From Platanthera guangdongensis (lineage: Eukaryota; Streptophyta; Magnoliopsida; Asparagales; Orchidaceae), in NCBI GenBank assembly GCA_039583875.1, contig CM077166.1, positions 76,238,564-76,302,563 on the forward strand: 64,000 bases of DNA, given 5' to 3'. Under the pieces are notes generated by a model. The model had not been told where the DNA came from and searched no databases. It saw only the letters and a list, made by a program, of their open reading frames with translations. A program made the position numbers and the translations under genes. Below are positions 42,993 to 55,670 of this stretch, piece after piece. Numbering within the stretch: position 1 is the first letter of the stretch; each line of letters opens with the position of its first letter.

Positions 42993-43803
42993 GTTTTCAG
43001 ATAACTTCAAGGATATTTCTAGATTCAAATTCAAATCAGTTAATGAGTTATTCTGCAATTAATTCAGAGATTTCCTAGCCATTTTCATTCATTTCTAGAC
43101 CAAGTTTCAAGGAATATTTGCATGGACTTTCCTCCAGAAGAGATTTTGCAATTAAGGATGCCATTAATGCAGGACAACGGCTATTCTTCTCAGAGAATGT
43201 TTTTCCATTCAGTACCAGAGAATAAAAGAGAAGAATTCTTTTTGAATCTCTAAGATAGAGATACACAGAGACACACAGTCAGACATCATAATCTTCAACA
43301 AAATATTCCGTCTCAAGGAATTCTCAAGAACACACATCCAACGAGATCAAGCTCTCTCAAATCTTCAGATCTCTCTTGTCCAAAGTGTTCAAGGCCAACA
43401 TATTTTAAGACTCCAGACATTCAACATTTCAGCTATTGCTGAAATCATCTATTGCTGGAGTTCAATCTTTGAAGGCCTATCACCCTCAGCAAAGCTTTTC
43501 TTCCTGAAGATCTCAAGGATTCAGGGGGAGCTTTGACATCAACAATCCACATAGTCTTCTCAGTTGTTTGAGAAAGAGAAGACTTCCATCACTCTCTCAC
43601 CCCCTCTCTGTAAAGGGTTTCTCAAACTCCCTTCAAAAGTTTGAGCTTGGTTTTTGAGCACCTTGTCAAAAGCTCATTGGTGGCAAAACACCTGATCAAA
43701 AAAATCTGCTTTGGTTTTTGAGCACCTTATCAAAAGCTCATTGGTGCCCAGGACACCTGATCAACTCATCCTGCAGTGGATTCCTACCTAGGGTGGTAGA
43801 AGA

Positions 43804-43848
43804 GTGGATGTACCCAGGTTTAGGGGAACCACTATATTTCCTTGTGTC
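43804..43848 (+). promoter_or_regulatory. Conserved LTR box (D)
   Basis: GTGGATGTACCC then GGGGAACCACTATA and CTTGTGTC; same box as in B and H. Confidence 0.65.
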
Positions 43849-43994
43849 TTCTGGTTTTGCTTGTTTTTATTTTTGTTTCTGGCCTTGATTATTCTGTGAT
43901 TAGCTTTTGAGTAGTATAGTTCTGTGATTAGATTTTTAATTGCTTCCCTGCTCACTCATATTACAACAATTGCTGTAAAAAGTTTCAAAGCACC

Positions 43995-44024
43995 ATATAC
44001 TCTATTCCCCCCTGTAGAGTATAT
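43995..44024 (+). other. U5 stem-loop (D)
   Basis: Perfect 10-base arms ATATACTCTA and TAGAGTATAT around a C-rich 10-base loop, 20 bases before the LTR end. In the 3' LTR (62785-62824) the loop has expanded to a run of 13 C. Confidence 0.75.
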
Positions 44025-44044
44025 CAGATCTAGCTGCACTTTCA

Positions 44045-44062
44045 ATTGGTATCAAAGCCAGG
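44045..44062 (+). promoter_or_regulatory. Primer-binding site of D
   Basis: ATTGGTATCAAAGCCAGG directly after the LTR end. Confidence 0.9.
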
Positions 44063-44177
44063 TTGGTTAAACATACCATACCTGATTTGTTGTACAGGCT
44101 AACACCTGAACCCAAAGATCCCAAGTTAGATCTATTTTTCTATTGTATTTTATTATTAGATTTTGTTTTCACAAATC

Positions 44178-46256
44178 ATGGCGCAAAACAAAGATTATGC
44201 TAGCACCAGACCTCCAGTGTGCAATCTATCCAAGTTTGCACTTTGGAAAGTAAGGATCAGACTATACATGAATTCTATTGACGAAGATATTTTTAACTCT
44301 GTTTTGACAGTGTGTCCAAGACCCCCAGAGAACTCCAGTACAAATGATGTTCCACCTCCATCAGGAACAGATGCTGATATCAAGAGATGGAAGGTAGCTG
44401 ATGCCAAGGCTATGAACATCTTGGCCCAGACAATGTCTGATGACATATTTCAGAAGGTGGCTGAATACAATTCAGCTAAGGAAATTTGGGACAAACTCTC
44501 AGAAATAGTCTCAGGCTCAGCTGATGAGAGAAAGGATAGGAGATCCCACCTCATATCACAGTATGAGAATTTCAAGAAAGGAGAAACTGAGTCAGTGGGA
44601 GATATGTACAACAGGCTAAGTCTAATTGTCAGTGAACTCAGAACATTGGATAAAGAGATCTCACTAACTGAACTCAATGACAAGATTCTAATGTGCTTCC
44701 CTAGTACTTGGGATTCAAGAATCTGGCCAATTAAGGATGCCAGAAGTCTGAATGAGATCACTACTGAAGCTCTATTGGGTAAGCTCAAATCTTATGAGCT
44801 ACTCATCAAAAATAGAGAAGAAGAACATAAGGCTGCCTCACCAGCCACAAGAAAAGAGAAGACCATAGCCTTCAAGGCAACTGAAGATCAGCCTGAAGAC
44901 AAAGTCACAGGCAATGATGAACTGCTCAGTCTGTTGGCCAAAAGATTTTATAAGATGGCCAGAAAGGACTTCAGAAGGAGATCATACAAGGAACATGATA
45001 AGCCAAGGTATGACAAGTCCATTAATAATAATAATAAAGACATTATCTGCTTTGGTTGCAGGAAACCAGGGCACATAGTTCCTGACTGTCCAGAAAACAA
45101 AAACAAGGACAGAAGGGACATGAAAGAAAGAAGAAAGGAGAAAGACACCAAGAGGAATGGCAATGGCAAACCCTCATCAAGCAAAAACAAACATACAAGA
45201 AAGGGGTTTGTTGCTGAATCCTGGAGTGAGACTGAAGAAGAGTCAGAAGCATCATCCAGCTCCAGTGATGATGAAGATGATGCAGAAGAGAAAGAGTTCT
45301 GTATGATGGCAATCAATGCCTCACAGCATAATTCAGAAGAAGATGAGTCAGAGTCAGACTCAGAGACTCAACCTGAAGAAGATCAGGTAATTGGTTCTTT
45401 TGATTTTAGTTCAAAGGATTTTAAATCTGAATTTAAAGCATTGTGTTTAGACCTGCTAAAGTCTGAGAAAGAAATTATCTCTCTCAGAAATCATTTATCT
45501 GAACACAATACTTTAAAGTCAGAAAACCTCAAACTCTCTCAGGAGTTGGAGAGCTGTAGGGAGCAGATAGCTTCACTGAAAAGTGAGCTGTCTGAGGCCA
45601 AGAAGCTTGAAGAATCCCTCAATGGGAGAAGCATCAAGCTGATGGACATCACAGGCACAGTGAACTCCATATTCAATAGTACACTGGGCTTGGGTGCTTC
45701 ATCCAGCCAACCCATAGTTCTAACAACTCCAATCAAATTCATTTCTGACAAAGGAAAGGGAGTTGTAGAGGTTGCTAGGAAAAATTCTGATCTGCCCCAG
45801 AAAACTAAGTCCCAGCAGAAATCGTCGAACGGAGATCGACGATCGCCAAACGGAGATCGACGATCGTCGAACGCAGATCGACAATCTCAGGAAAAATCGT
45901 CGAACGCAGATCGACGATCTCAGCCAAAGTCATCGAACGCAGGTCGACGATCTCAAGTACCTGATCTCAGCCATAGTCGACCGTCGAACGGAGCTCGATG
46001 ATCTGACCCAAGATCGTCGAACGCAGCTCCAAGATCGTCGAACAGAGGTCAGAGCTCTGGGAAGTTTTTCAAGGGCAAATCAAAATTCAATCCTAAGGGT
46101 CCTTCATCCCAAATCTTTAACCCTTATACTGAATGGATTATACCTCCAAGGAGATATCATCCTGAAGGTTATAAGAGTCAACCTGGGATGTCTTTCATTT
46201 CAGAATTTAAAGGTTATCAACCTAGGCCCAAGGTAAACTGGGTCAAAAAGAAATGA
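44178..46256 (+). pseudogene. gag: Gag of Sirevirus D, nearly intact
   Basis: ATG at 44178 (MAQNKDYASTRPP). The frame is open for 607 codons to TGA at 45999, then continues to the natural stop TGA at 46254. Order: copia gag fold (LSKFALWKVRIRLYM, SAKEIWDKL, ELNDKILMCFPSTWD), one zinc knuckle CFGCRKPGHIVPDC near 45048, Lys/Arg-rich stretch, acidic Ser/Glu stretch near 45230-45370, coiled coil near 45470-45620. A tail is encoded by the TCGA array, giving repeated Ser-Ser-Asn-x-Asp-Arg-Arg peptides. The TGA at 45999 fits CGA-to-TGA. It ends before a splice-like junction. Confidence 0.85.
45822..46045. repeat. TCGA array inside the gag coding region (D)
   Basis: TCGA centres near 45826, 45837, 45858, 45868 and 45879 (steps 11, 21, 10, 11) and on to about 46040. 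The motif GTCGAACG(G/C)AGATCGACGATC is the LTR one. It is translated into basic Ser/Asn/Arg repeats. Confidence 0.9.
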
Positions 46257-46272
46257 ATTGTCTTATGTGCAG
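46233..46272 (+). promoter_or_regulatory. Gag-protease junction with splice-like ends (D)
   Basis: After the codon AAG comes GTAAACTG and, 40 bases later, TTATGTGCAG before protease. Gag and protease are in different frames; leaving out exactly these 40 bases would bring them into one. The gag stop lies inside. Confidence 0.45.
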
Positions 46273-49200
46273 GTGAAGACCTATCCAACATCTAACCGGC
46301 AATGGTACTTGGATAGTGGGTGCTCTAAGCACATGACAGGGAACAAGGACAACCTCACTTCCTTTAGAGCCAAGCTTGGACCCAAGGTTATCTTTGGTGA
46401 TTCAAACTTTGGACAGACTAAAGGATATGGTGCAGTCCAGATTGATTCAGTAACTTTCAAGAAGGTAGCTTATGTGGAAGGACTGAAGCACAACCTAATT
46501 AGCATCAGTCAGCTGTGTTATGAAGGCTACCAGGTGACCTTCAGCAAAGCCTTATGCAAAATCAAGTCAGAGGACAACACAACTGTGTTGACAGGTAAAA
46601 GGAAAGGTAACATCTAACTAGTAGATTTTCTTTCAACTGATGTAGATATTTGCCTGTTTAATTCTGTCTGTAGACCAAATATTTTATGGCATAAGAGACT
46701 AGGACACCTAAACCTTATAACTATTGCTAGGCTATCCAAGGACAACCTTGTTAGAGGACTACCTTCTGACCCATACAAGAAGGAAGGACTCAGCAGGGCT
46801 TGTCAATTAGGCAAGCAAACTAAAAACAGCTTTAAGTCACTTAATAAGAGTGATTCACCTAGGATATTGTATCTGTTACACATGGATCTTTTTGGACCCA
46901 TCACAGTACAAAGCCTACGAGGGAAATCTTACACTTTAGTAGTTGTAGATGACTTCTCTAGATTCACTTGGGTGTTCTTTCTAAGGAAGAAGTCTGATAA
47001 CTTTAAGTGTCTGACAGAGTTTCTCAAATGTATACAGATTGAGTTCAATACTCACATTGCCCTGATCAGAAGTGATCATGGGACAGAGTTTGATTCTCTT
47101 CTTATGCAAGAGTTCTGTCAGAGTGAAGGGATCAGACATACTTTCTCAGCTCCTAGAACTCCTCAACAAAATGGGGTAGCTGAAAAGAAAAATAGAACCC
47201 TTATTGAATCTGCCACTACATTGTTGTCAGATGCTCACCTTCCTCTATCCTTTTGGGCAGAGGCAGTGAACACCTCCAACTATGTGCTGAATAGAAGTCT
47301 GATACATAAACTAAAGGGAAAGACTCCCTATGAATTACTCAAAGGGAAGAAACCTAAAGTTGATTATTTTAGAGTCTTTGGTTGCATTTGCTATATTCAT
47401 AATAATGACAAGAAATATTTAGCAAAATTTCAAGCCAAAGCTGATGAAGGAGTGTTTCTGGGATACTCCATGATCAGTAAGGCTTATAGGGTCTATAATA
47501 AATCATCTTTAAAAATTGAGGAATCTGTTCATATATCATTTGATGAATCTAACATGTTTTTCAAGGAGAAGATTTATTCTACCATAGAACCCTTACAGGA
47601 ACATTCTCTAGTTGAAGACTTGAACAAGCTACAGGTTACTCAAGGGGATGCAAGCAGTGAAGATGAAGAAAGTGCTCAACATATTGACGAACAACTTGAA
47701 GAGCCTGTTGTTGTACCACAAGAGGAAACAACAACACAGGTTGGTGAACAATCAACACCCCCTGTTGATTTAGTAACATCAAGAGGCCATCCAATTTCCC
47801 AAATAATTGGAGACATATCAGCTGGTGTGCAAACCAGAAATCAGGTCAACCAAAACCTGTTGCACACCTGCTTCCTATCTCAAATTGAACCTCAGTCCAT
47901 TCAAGATGCAGAGCAAGATCCACACTAGATCATTGCAATGCAAGAGGAGTTGCATCAATTTGAGAGGAACAAAGTATGGGAACTAGTGCCAAAGCCTAAG
48001 GATCACTCCATTGTTGGAACAAAATGGGTATTCAGAAACAAACTGAATGATCAAGGAGTAATTATAAGAAACAAGGCAAGGCTAGTTGCTCAGGGATACT
48101 CTCAAGAAGAAGGAATAGACTACGACCAGACTTTTGCACCAGTTGCAAGATTGGAAGCCATCAGAATATTTTTAGCTTATGCAGCACATAAAGGCTTCAA
48201 GGTATATCAGATGGATGTCAAAAGTGCATTTCTAAATGGAGACATCAAAGAGGAAGTATATGTCAGCCAACCTCCAGGTTTTATCTCTCCTACTTTTCCT
48301 GATTATGTTTTTAGATTGAATAAAGCATTATATGGTCTCAAGCAAGCTCCGAGAGCATGGTATGACACCCTAGCATGTTTTCTCTTGGAAAATGGTTTTA
48401 TAAGGGGTAGAGTAGACCAAACTCTTTTCATTAGAACCCATAAGTCCCATACCCTACTAGTACAGATTTATGTAGACGATATTATTTTTGGTTCTACTGA
48501 CTCCAAATTGTGCAGAAGGTTTTCCAACCTAATGCATTCTAAATTTGAGATGAGTAGCATGGGTGAGCTATCCTTCTTCCTAGGATTGCAAGTCAAGCAA
48601 CATGCTGAAGGCATCTTTATTTCTCAAACCAAATATGCAAATGAATTGGTTAAGAAATTTTGTATGTCTGAAGCATCTTGTATGAAAACACCCATGCCTA
48701 CTAATGCTGTATTGAATGCTGATGAACATGGGAAACCTGTTGATCAGACAACATATAGAGCAATGATTGGCTCTTTACTGTACCTTACATCTAGTAGACC
48801 AGATATAATGTTTGCTAAATGTATATGTGCTAGGTTCCAAGTAAGCCCTAGAGAGTCACACCTAATACTAGTAAAGAGGATTCTCAGGTATGTTAAAAGT
48901 TGTCCAAATCTAGGTCTCTGGTATCCAAAAGATTCAGCATTTGATTTAACTGGATTCTCTGATGCTGATTATGCTGGATGCAGAATTGACAGGAAAAGCA
49001 CTAGTGGAACTTGTCAGTTCCTTGGTGACAGACTTCTCTCCTAGTTTTGTAAGAAACAAACTTCTGTGTCAACTTCAACTGCTGAAGCTGAATATATGGC
49101 TGCAGGCAGTTGTTGTTCACAAATCTTGTGGATTCAAAACCAACTCCTAGACTATGACTACAACTTAGAGAAGTCTAAAATCTTTTGTGACAACACCAGT

Positions 49201-49419
49201 GCTATTTCTATAGCTCAAAATCCAGTCCTCCATAGTAGGACAAAACACATAGAGATTAGGCATCATTTCTTAAGGGATAATGTTGAAAAGAATAAAATTG
49301 AACTACAATATATCCCAACTGATTTACAAAGGGGAGATATTTTCACCAAGCCATTGGATGAAAAGAAACACACCTTCTTCCTAAATCAGTTAGGAATGTT
49401 AGATGGAGGAAGTCTATAA
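46273..49419 (+). pseudogene. pol: Pol of Sirevirus D, one frame with three stops
   Basis: Protease WYLDSGCSKHMTG near 46303; TAA at 46615; integrase zinc finger with H..H (WHKRLGHLN) but the first Cys of the pair changed (SRACQLGKQ near 46793); catalytic Asp in LLHMDLFGP, Asp in IRSDHGTEF, Glu in EKKNRTLIES. TAG at 47926, in the position of a Trp, precedes RT ([30 protein letters not shown] near 48472). RNase H ([32 protein letters not shown]) is cut by TAG at 49042 in the position of Trp. It ends with TAA at 49417. No frameshift was seen. Confidence 0.9.
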
Positions 49420-49509
49420 TAATATCCAAGATTTTGAAAGCTTAAAAATTGACCAAGACTAGGCAAACATTCTGATTTTTCTTAGTGTCTAGAGTTTTTC
49501 TGATCTCTG

Positions 49510-49582
49510 AACTGCACTCGACGATTTTCCCCCAGATCGTCGAACGGAGATCGAAGATTTCCGAAATCGTCGAACTGAGTTC
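49510..49582. repeat. Pre-env TCGA array of D, left part
   Basis: ACTCGACGAT, ATCGTCGAACGGAGATCGA and ATCGTCGAACTGAG, starting about 90 bases after pol. G inserted at GAACTGAGTTC within this array; it continues at 57787. Confidence 0.9.
49578..49582. other. Target-site duplication of G, left (AGTTC)
   Basis: Identical to 57787-57791, flanking the outer ends of the G LTRs. Confidence 0.95.
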
Positions 49583-50732
49583 TGTTGGAGTTACCATTGT
49601 GATCTGGAAGTGACCAAACATATGATCTCACTGCCAACACGATATGAGCCTGCAGGGTCGCACATAAGAGATGTGGAGAAGTTGGATAATTGACTGTGTT
49701 GGTAAAGGTTGCCAATCACCGACCTGAATGGGGTTGTGGGCAAAGTGTTGCCTTAAAGAATCATCGGGTTGGGCAAATGTTGCCTCGAAGGATTGGTAAG
49801 CATAGTCGGCCGAGGGTCGACGAGAATCGTCGAGAATAGTTCTCTGATTCTCGCCGATCGAGGAGAATCGTCGAGAATAGTTCTCTGATTCTCGCCGATC
49901 GGCGTGTATTGTCGACCCTGTTCGACGTGTATCGTCAGTGATTCTCGACGATCGACGAGAATCGTCAACCTGCGATTCGACGTGAATCATCGGGCATTCT
50001 CACCGATTGATACTCGCCGAATCTGCTGGTGATTCTCGCTGACCGATTCTCGCTGACTGGTTCTCGCCGATTCTAGCCGATTCTCACCGATCCTTAGTGA
50101 TTCTCGACGATCCATTCTCACCGATCGGCTGGTCATTCTCGCCGATTCTGGAACCCTTATTCTTGGGTGGTCTGCGGATAGCGATTTTCCTAGGTTTATT
50201 TATACCTTTGGTATAAATAGAACACTTAGGGTTTTTTCAGGTTTACTGCTACTGATCAAATCGAACCCGACTGAAGAGTTCCGTTCTTCGTTCCGCCGAT
50301 CCCGAATCCCGCCGCCGACGGAAGGGTTCCGCCGCCGCCGTGATCGCTCCGCTGACCTCCTCTTCTCCGGCGACTGTCGCTGGCGTTGCTCTTCCTAACG
50401 CGGACCTAGCAGTCTGTGGAAAGCAAGGTGCGGTCCTCTCCTCCATCCCGATCTTCCGTGTGACGGAAAGCCCGGTGTTCTCCCGCTCGTGTGGACTTCT
50501 GCAGAAACGTGGATATTATTCCACGTAGAACTCGCCACTAGCAAGAAGACAAAGTTTGGAGCATCTCCGTTGAGTTGTGACTCAACGCCACCGAGGTAAA
50601 TTTTGCCTAATTTTTGCTAACTTCTTGATTCAACGTTCATAGCCCGATCCACATCTCTTTGGGTTTTTCTTGATGTTTTTTCCTTCCGCTGCGTGCACAA
50701 GTGTTGTGCCATCCTCATAGAGAAACCCAACA
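49583..50732 (+). repeat. 5' LTR of G (1150 bp)
   Basis: From TGTTGGAGTTACC to AACCCAACA. U3 contains the GATTCTCGCCGATC array (about 49810-50155); TATAAATAG at 50212 is a strong TATA box; a G+C-rich leader follows. The short ORF near 50340 is within this leader and is not a recognisable gene. Confidence 0.95.
49810..50155. repeat. GATTCTCG(A/C)CGATC array (G LTR)
   Basis: Many copies of GATTCTCGCCGATC and its complement-like CGACGAGAATCGTCGAG, partly in a 41-base tandem repeat (about 49820-49900). It lies just before the TATA box. Spacing is less regular than in A, B and D. The 3' LTR has the same array at 56865-57210. Confidence 0.85.
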
Positions 50733-50751
50733 GTGGTATCAGAGCCAGGTT
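50733..50751 (+). promoter_or_regulatory. Primer-binding site of G
   Basis: GTGGTATCAGAGCCAGGTT follows the LTR; initiator-methionine tRNA type. Confidence 0.9.
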
Positions 50752-51710
50752 CCGGCCATGATCGTTGTTTTGGAAGTTTGTTATTCCAGTGCGTGTAAAC
50801 CTAGGGATTTAGAAGTGTTCTAAATGTCTAGATTTAGTCTTGGTTCCCTCCAAGAACTTCTGGAATTTCGTTGGAATTTCTAAGTGTTAGAAATTGTTGT
50901 CTCCTTAGCAGTAACCATCCCTCGAGTATGTTTTGGATTATGAATCCAACATAGAGAGATGAGCTTGTCTACTGCTCTAAGTTGAGTTGTCTTTGCCTTT
51001 GTCCAATGCATGTACATCTGAGGATTTGAAAGTTTCCGGATGTTCAGATTTAGCTCTTCCTTCTATAAAATGTTGATGGTGTCAGGATGTGTACATAAGG
51101 GATGCATGTGGTTTAGAATTGTTTTTTCTTTGTATGTGCACATTGATCAAATGTTGATCATGGTTAATTGTTAACCTATAATTGAAAATCCCTTCATCTA
51201 ATATTAAGTGTTCGGATGCCTTCCGATGGATGACACTCTTCCTGCCTCGATCGATGAAGTGTGGGCTTGCCAAAGCAAGGTGCATTAATCTATCTTCGTA
51301 AGGGTGCGAGCGGATAATTGTGATATCCCACTGTCGACATCGGGTCATACTGAACTAGGTGACCTCAAAGGTTGAGTGCCTAGAGGCATAGGGTTGGCAT
51401 GCACCATATGATGGATGCGAATAAGGAGTTATTCACCAACCATACAAGAATTGCATGAGGATGCAATTGGCAAGCGTTGCCTACCTAAATAACCGCATCG
51501 TGAGAGGAACGCCAAAGCGGACTCATAGTGTTGGTGAAATAGGGATCTTGTCCACTAAGAGAGTAGCTCTCATGAACTCTCCGAATTATTAGTGAGGGCT
51601 ATCATTTCGAATAAAATAGTGGGAGTATTTTAATTGAAGTCCAAATTAAAATAAATTGTATTTGAAATTTTGGTACTGATTTTATTCTGCATAAATTCTT
51701 GTAGAATTCC
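50752..51710 (+). other. Leader of G, non-coding
   Basis: AT-rich DNA between the primer site and the gag start; no ORF of note. Likely the packaging leader. Confidence 0.6.
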
Positions 51711-54700
51711 ATGACAAGTGTTTCACACTCCACATTATCTCTGAGAGCCATCCTTGAGAAGGATAAGCTCAGTGGGACTAATTATATGGACTGGTACAGG
51801 AACCTGAGAATTGTTCTCAGGTAAGAGCGAAAGCTCTATGTCTTGGAAGAAGAAGCCCCCGAGGTGCCGACCGGGAACTCTTCCCGTGCTGAGAAAGATA
51901 CTTATAAGAAGTATACTGACGATGCTTTAGATGTCGAATGCCTTATGCTTGCCACTATGAACTCTGAGCTTCAGAAGCAACATGAGAACATGGGGTGCAA
52001 GGAGATTGACGAGCATCTCAAGAAAATGTTTCAAGGGCAGGCTCGTCAAGAGATGTTCGACATCACAAAAGCGTTGTTTCAGTGCAAGATGGGAGTTCGA
52101 GACTCAGTAGGGACTCACGTACTCAAGATGATTGGGTATATAGAGAACCTTGAAAGGCTGGGTTTTCCTCTTGGTCAAGAGTTGGCCACGGATCTGATCC
52201 TGTAATCGTTGCCGGACAGTCATGAGCAGTTCGTCTTGAACTACAATATGAATGAGATAGACAAGACATTGCCCGAACTCCTAGGCATGTTGAGAACTGC
52301 CGAAATCAATATGAAGAAGTCCAAGCCTGCCAGCCCCATACTGATGGTGCATAAGGGCAAGGGCAAAGCCAAGGGCTCTAAGAAGACGAAGGTGGGACCT
52401 AAGTCATACCTTGAGCCCAAGTCTTCAGCACTGATGAAGAAGAAAAGCACGGTGAAGGAAGGGAAATGCCACCACTGTGGCAAGGCTGGTCATTGGAGGA
52501 GGAACTGTCCTTCGTACATTGAGGGTCTGCAGAAATTGAGGGGAGGTATGACTTCCGCTTCAAATGTTTACGTTATAGAGATAAACCTTTATGCTCCTTC
52601 ATCTTGGGTATTGGATACCGGATGTGGTTCTCACATTTGTACAAATGTGCAGGAACTGGGAAGGAGAAGATTGCTGAGTAAAGGGGAGGTGGACCTCCGC
52701 GTCGGCAATGGAGCAAGAGTTGCTGCTGTAGCCGTAGGGGTTTATCGTCTTTCTTTGCCCAGTGGGCTTGTAATAGAACTTGATAATTGTTATTTCGTTC
52801 CGGCCATAACTAGAAACATTATATCTATTTCATGTTTGGACATGATTGGATTTTCTTTTATAATTAAGAACAATTGTTGTTCTATATTTAAGAATGATGT
52901 TTGTTATGCTGTAGCCCAATTGTTTAATTGTCTTTATGTTTTGAACTTGGACCATCTGATCTGTAATGTAGAAAATAATAAAAGACTAAGAACAAATGAC
53001 TCAAACCCTACGTATCTCTGGCATTGTCGTTTGGGCCATATCAACGAGAAGCGCATATCCAAGCTCCATAGAAATGGACTTTTGGACTCATTTGATTATG
53101 AATCATTTGAGCGATGCGAGTCTTGTTTGTTAGGCAAGATGACTAAAGCACCTTTCACTGGTTATACTGAGAGGGCTGAGGATCTCTTGGGTGTTATACA
53201 TAGTGATGTATGCGGACCCATGAGTTCCATGGCTAGAGGTGGGTATTTCTACTTTGTTACATTTACTGATGATTTCAGTAGATACGGATATGTGTATCTT
53301 ATGAAGTGCAAATCCGAGACCTTTGAAAAGTTCAAAGAGTTCAAGAATGAAGTAGAAAACCAGTTGGGTAAAAGGGTTAAAGCACTCCGATCTGATCGAG
53401 GTGGCGAATACCTGAGTCATGAGTTCCGTGATCATCTGAAAGAGTGTGGTATTGTATCACAGCTCACTCCACCTAGAACACCACAACATAATGGTGTGTC
53501 TGAGAGGAGAAATCGTACTCTATTAGACATGGTACGTTCGATGATGAGTCATGCAGACTTGCCTGTTTCCTTTTGGGGTTTTTCTTTAGAGACTGTTGCA
53601 ATGACATTGAATCGCGCTCCAACGAAAACGGTTCTGAAGACACCATATGAGATATGGACTGGGAAGCGTCCTAGTATGTCGTTCATTAAAATTAGGGGCT
53701 GTGAGGCATACGTGAGACGTCAAATGCCTGACAAGCTGGAACCCAAATCGGATAAATGTTATCTGGTGGGATATCCTAAGGAAACGAAAGGGTATTACTT
53801 TTACCTACTGTCTGAGGGCAAAGTGTTTGTTGCAAGGACTGGTGTCTTCTTGAAGAAAGAGTTCTTATCAAGAAAGACTGAAAAGGTAGAGCTTGAAGAA
53901 GTTCAAGAACCACATGTAGTGAATGAACCGGAATTGGATACTGAGACAGGACTACAAGATGTTGTAGCTAGAGAACCTGCTCAGGGAACACATGTCCTAC
54001 GTAGATCTGGTAGACCGAGGTTTGAGCCTGAGAGATATGGATTTCTCGTGTCTCAAATAGGTAATGTGTTGCTTATGGATCATGATGATGAACCAGCAAC
54101 CTACCAAGAGGCTATGAATGGACCGGACTCTGACAAATGGCTTGAGGCTATGAAATCCGAAATGGACTCCATGTATGCAAACCAAGTTTGGAACTTGGTG
54201 GAACCACCTGAAGGGGTACGACCCATAGGGTGCAAGTGGGTCTTCAAGAAGAAGACCGACATGGATGGGAATGTACAGACATTCAAAGGGCGACTGGTGG
54301 CTAAGGGTTTCAAGCAAATTCATGGTATTGACTATGATGAGACCTTTTCCCCTGTTGCTATGGTGAAGTCCATTAGGATATTGCTTGCTATTGCTGCGTA
54401 TTATGACTACGAGATCTGGCAGATGGATGTCAAAACGACTTTCCTTAATGGAAACCTCCTTGAGGAAGTGTATATGACACAACCCGAGGGTTTTGTATCC
54501 CCAGATGAAGCCACTAAAATATGCAAGCTGAATAAGTCCATTTATGGACTGAAACAGGCCTCTCGAAGTTGGAATCTTCGTTTTGATGAGAAAATCAAAG
54601 AGTTTGGTTTCATCAAGAATGAAGATGAGCCTTGTGTTTACAAGCGAATCAGTGGGAGCATTGTTGTCTTCCTGATATTGTATGTAGATGACATACTGTT

Positions 54701-55670
54701 GATTGGGAATGACATTCCTACCCTGAAAGTTGTTAAGAACAACCTAGGGAACTGCTTTTCAATGAAGGATTTGGGTGAAGCGACTTATATACTTGGTATT
54801 AAGATCTATAGAGATAGATCGAAGAAGTTGCTGGGTTTGACCCATAGTACGTACATCGAAAAGGTTTTGAAGCGGTTCAACATGCTTGAGTCCAAGAAAG
54901 GATTTTTGCCCATGTCTCATGGTGTGAATCTCTCTAAGGACCAGTGTCCAAAATCTTGTGAAGATAAGGACCGCATGAAGTTAATTCCATATGCTTCGGC
55001 AATTGGATCAATCATGTACGCGATGTTATGTACTCGACCCGATGACTCCTTTACTTTGAGCATGACTAGCAGGTATCAGTCAGACCCCGGTGAGTGTCAC
55101 TGGATTGCAGTCAAGAATATCCTGAAGTACTTGAGAAGGACTAAGGATGTGTTCTTGGTGTATGGTGGAGAGGAAGAGCTCGTTGTAAGTGGTTACACAG
55201 ATGCTAGCTTCCAAACTGATAGAGACGACTCCAAGTCTCAGTCAGGTTTTGTGTTTTGCCTGAATGGAGGAGCTGTGAGCTGGAAGAGTTCCAAGAAAGA
55301 GACAGTTGCTGATTCTACAACAGAGGCCGAGTATATCGCAGCAGCTAATGCGGCGAAGGAGGCTGTATGGATTAGGAAATTCATCGGCGAGCTTGATGTA
55401 GTTCCTAGCATTGTTGGTCCCGTAGTTCTCTACTGTGATAACAATGGTGCAATTGCACAATCTAAGGAACCTAGATCTCATCAGCGCTCCAAGAACATAA
55501 TTCGGCGGTTTCATCTTATTCGTGAGATTGTCGAACGAGGAGATGTAAACATTTGCAGAGTGCCGACTGAGGAAAATATTGCGGATCCGCTGACAAAGCC
55601 TCTCGCGCAGAGAAAGCATGATGGTCATACTAGATCGATGGGTGTACGATACCTAAATGATCAACTCTAG
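51711..55670 (+). pseudogene. gag-pol: Gag-pol of copia G, single frame with two stops
   Basis: ATG at 51711; 1320 codons in one frame broken by TAA at 51822 and TAA at 52203, each where Gln (CAA) is likely. Domains: gag (LSGTNYMDWYRNLRIVL; LPDSHEQF), zinc knuckle CHHCGKAGHWRRNC near 52470, protease WVLDTGCGSHIC near 52608, integrase HHCC finger (H near 53025-53040, CESCLLGKM near 53116) with Asp in VIHSDVCGP, Asp in LRSDRGGEY and Glu in SERRNRTLL, RT with QMDVKTTFLNGN and YVDDILLIGND near 54679, RNase H with YTDASFQTD, TEAEYIAAA and IADPLTKPL. The last 1153 codons are fully open. Gag and pol are fused, unlike the Sireviruses here. Confidence 0.95.

Larger units (their letters stand above)
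42538..44044 (+). repeat. 5' LTR of D (1507 bp)
   Basis: From TGTTGGAACACC to CTTTCA. Palindrome array at 42725-42992, CT-rich leader, an imperfect repeat of GGTTTTTGAGCACCTT(G/A)T (43650 and 43712), shared R/U5 box at 43804 and stem-loop at 43995. Confidence 0.95.
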
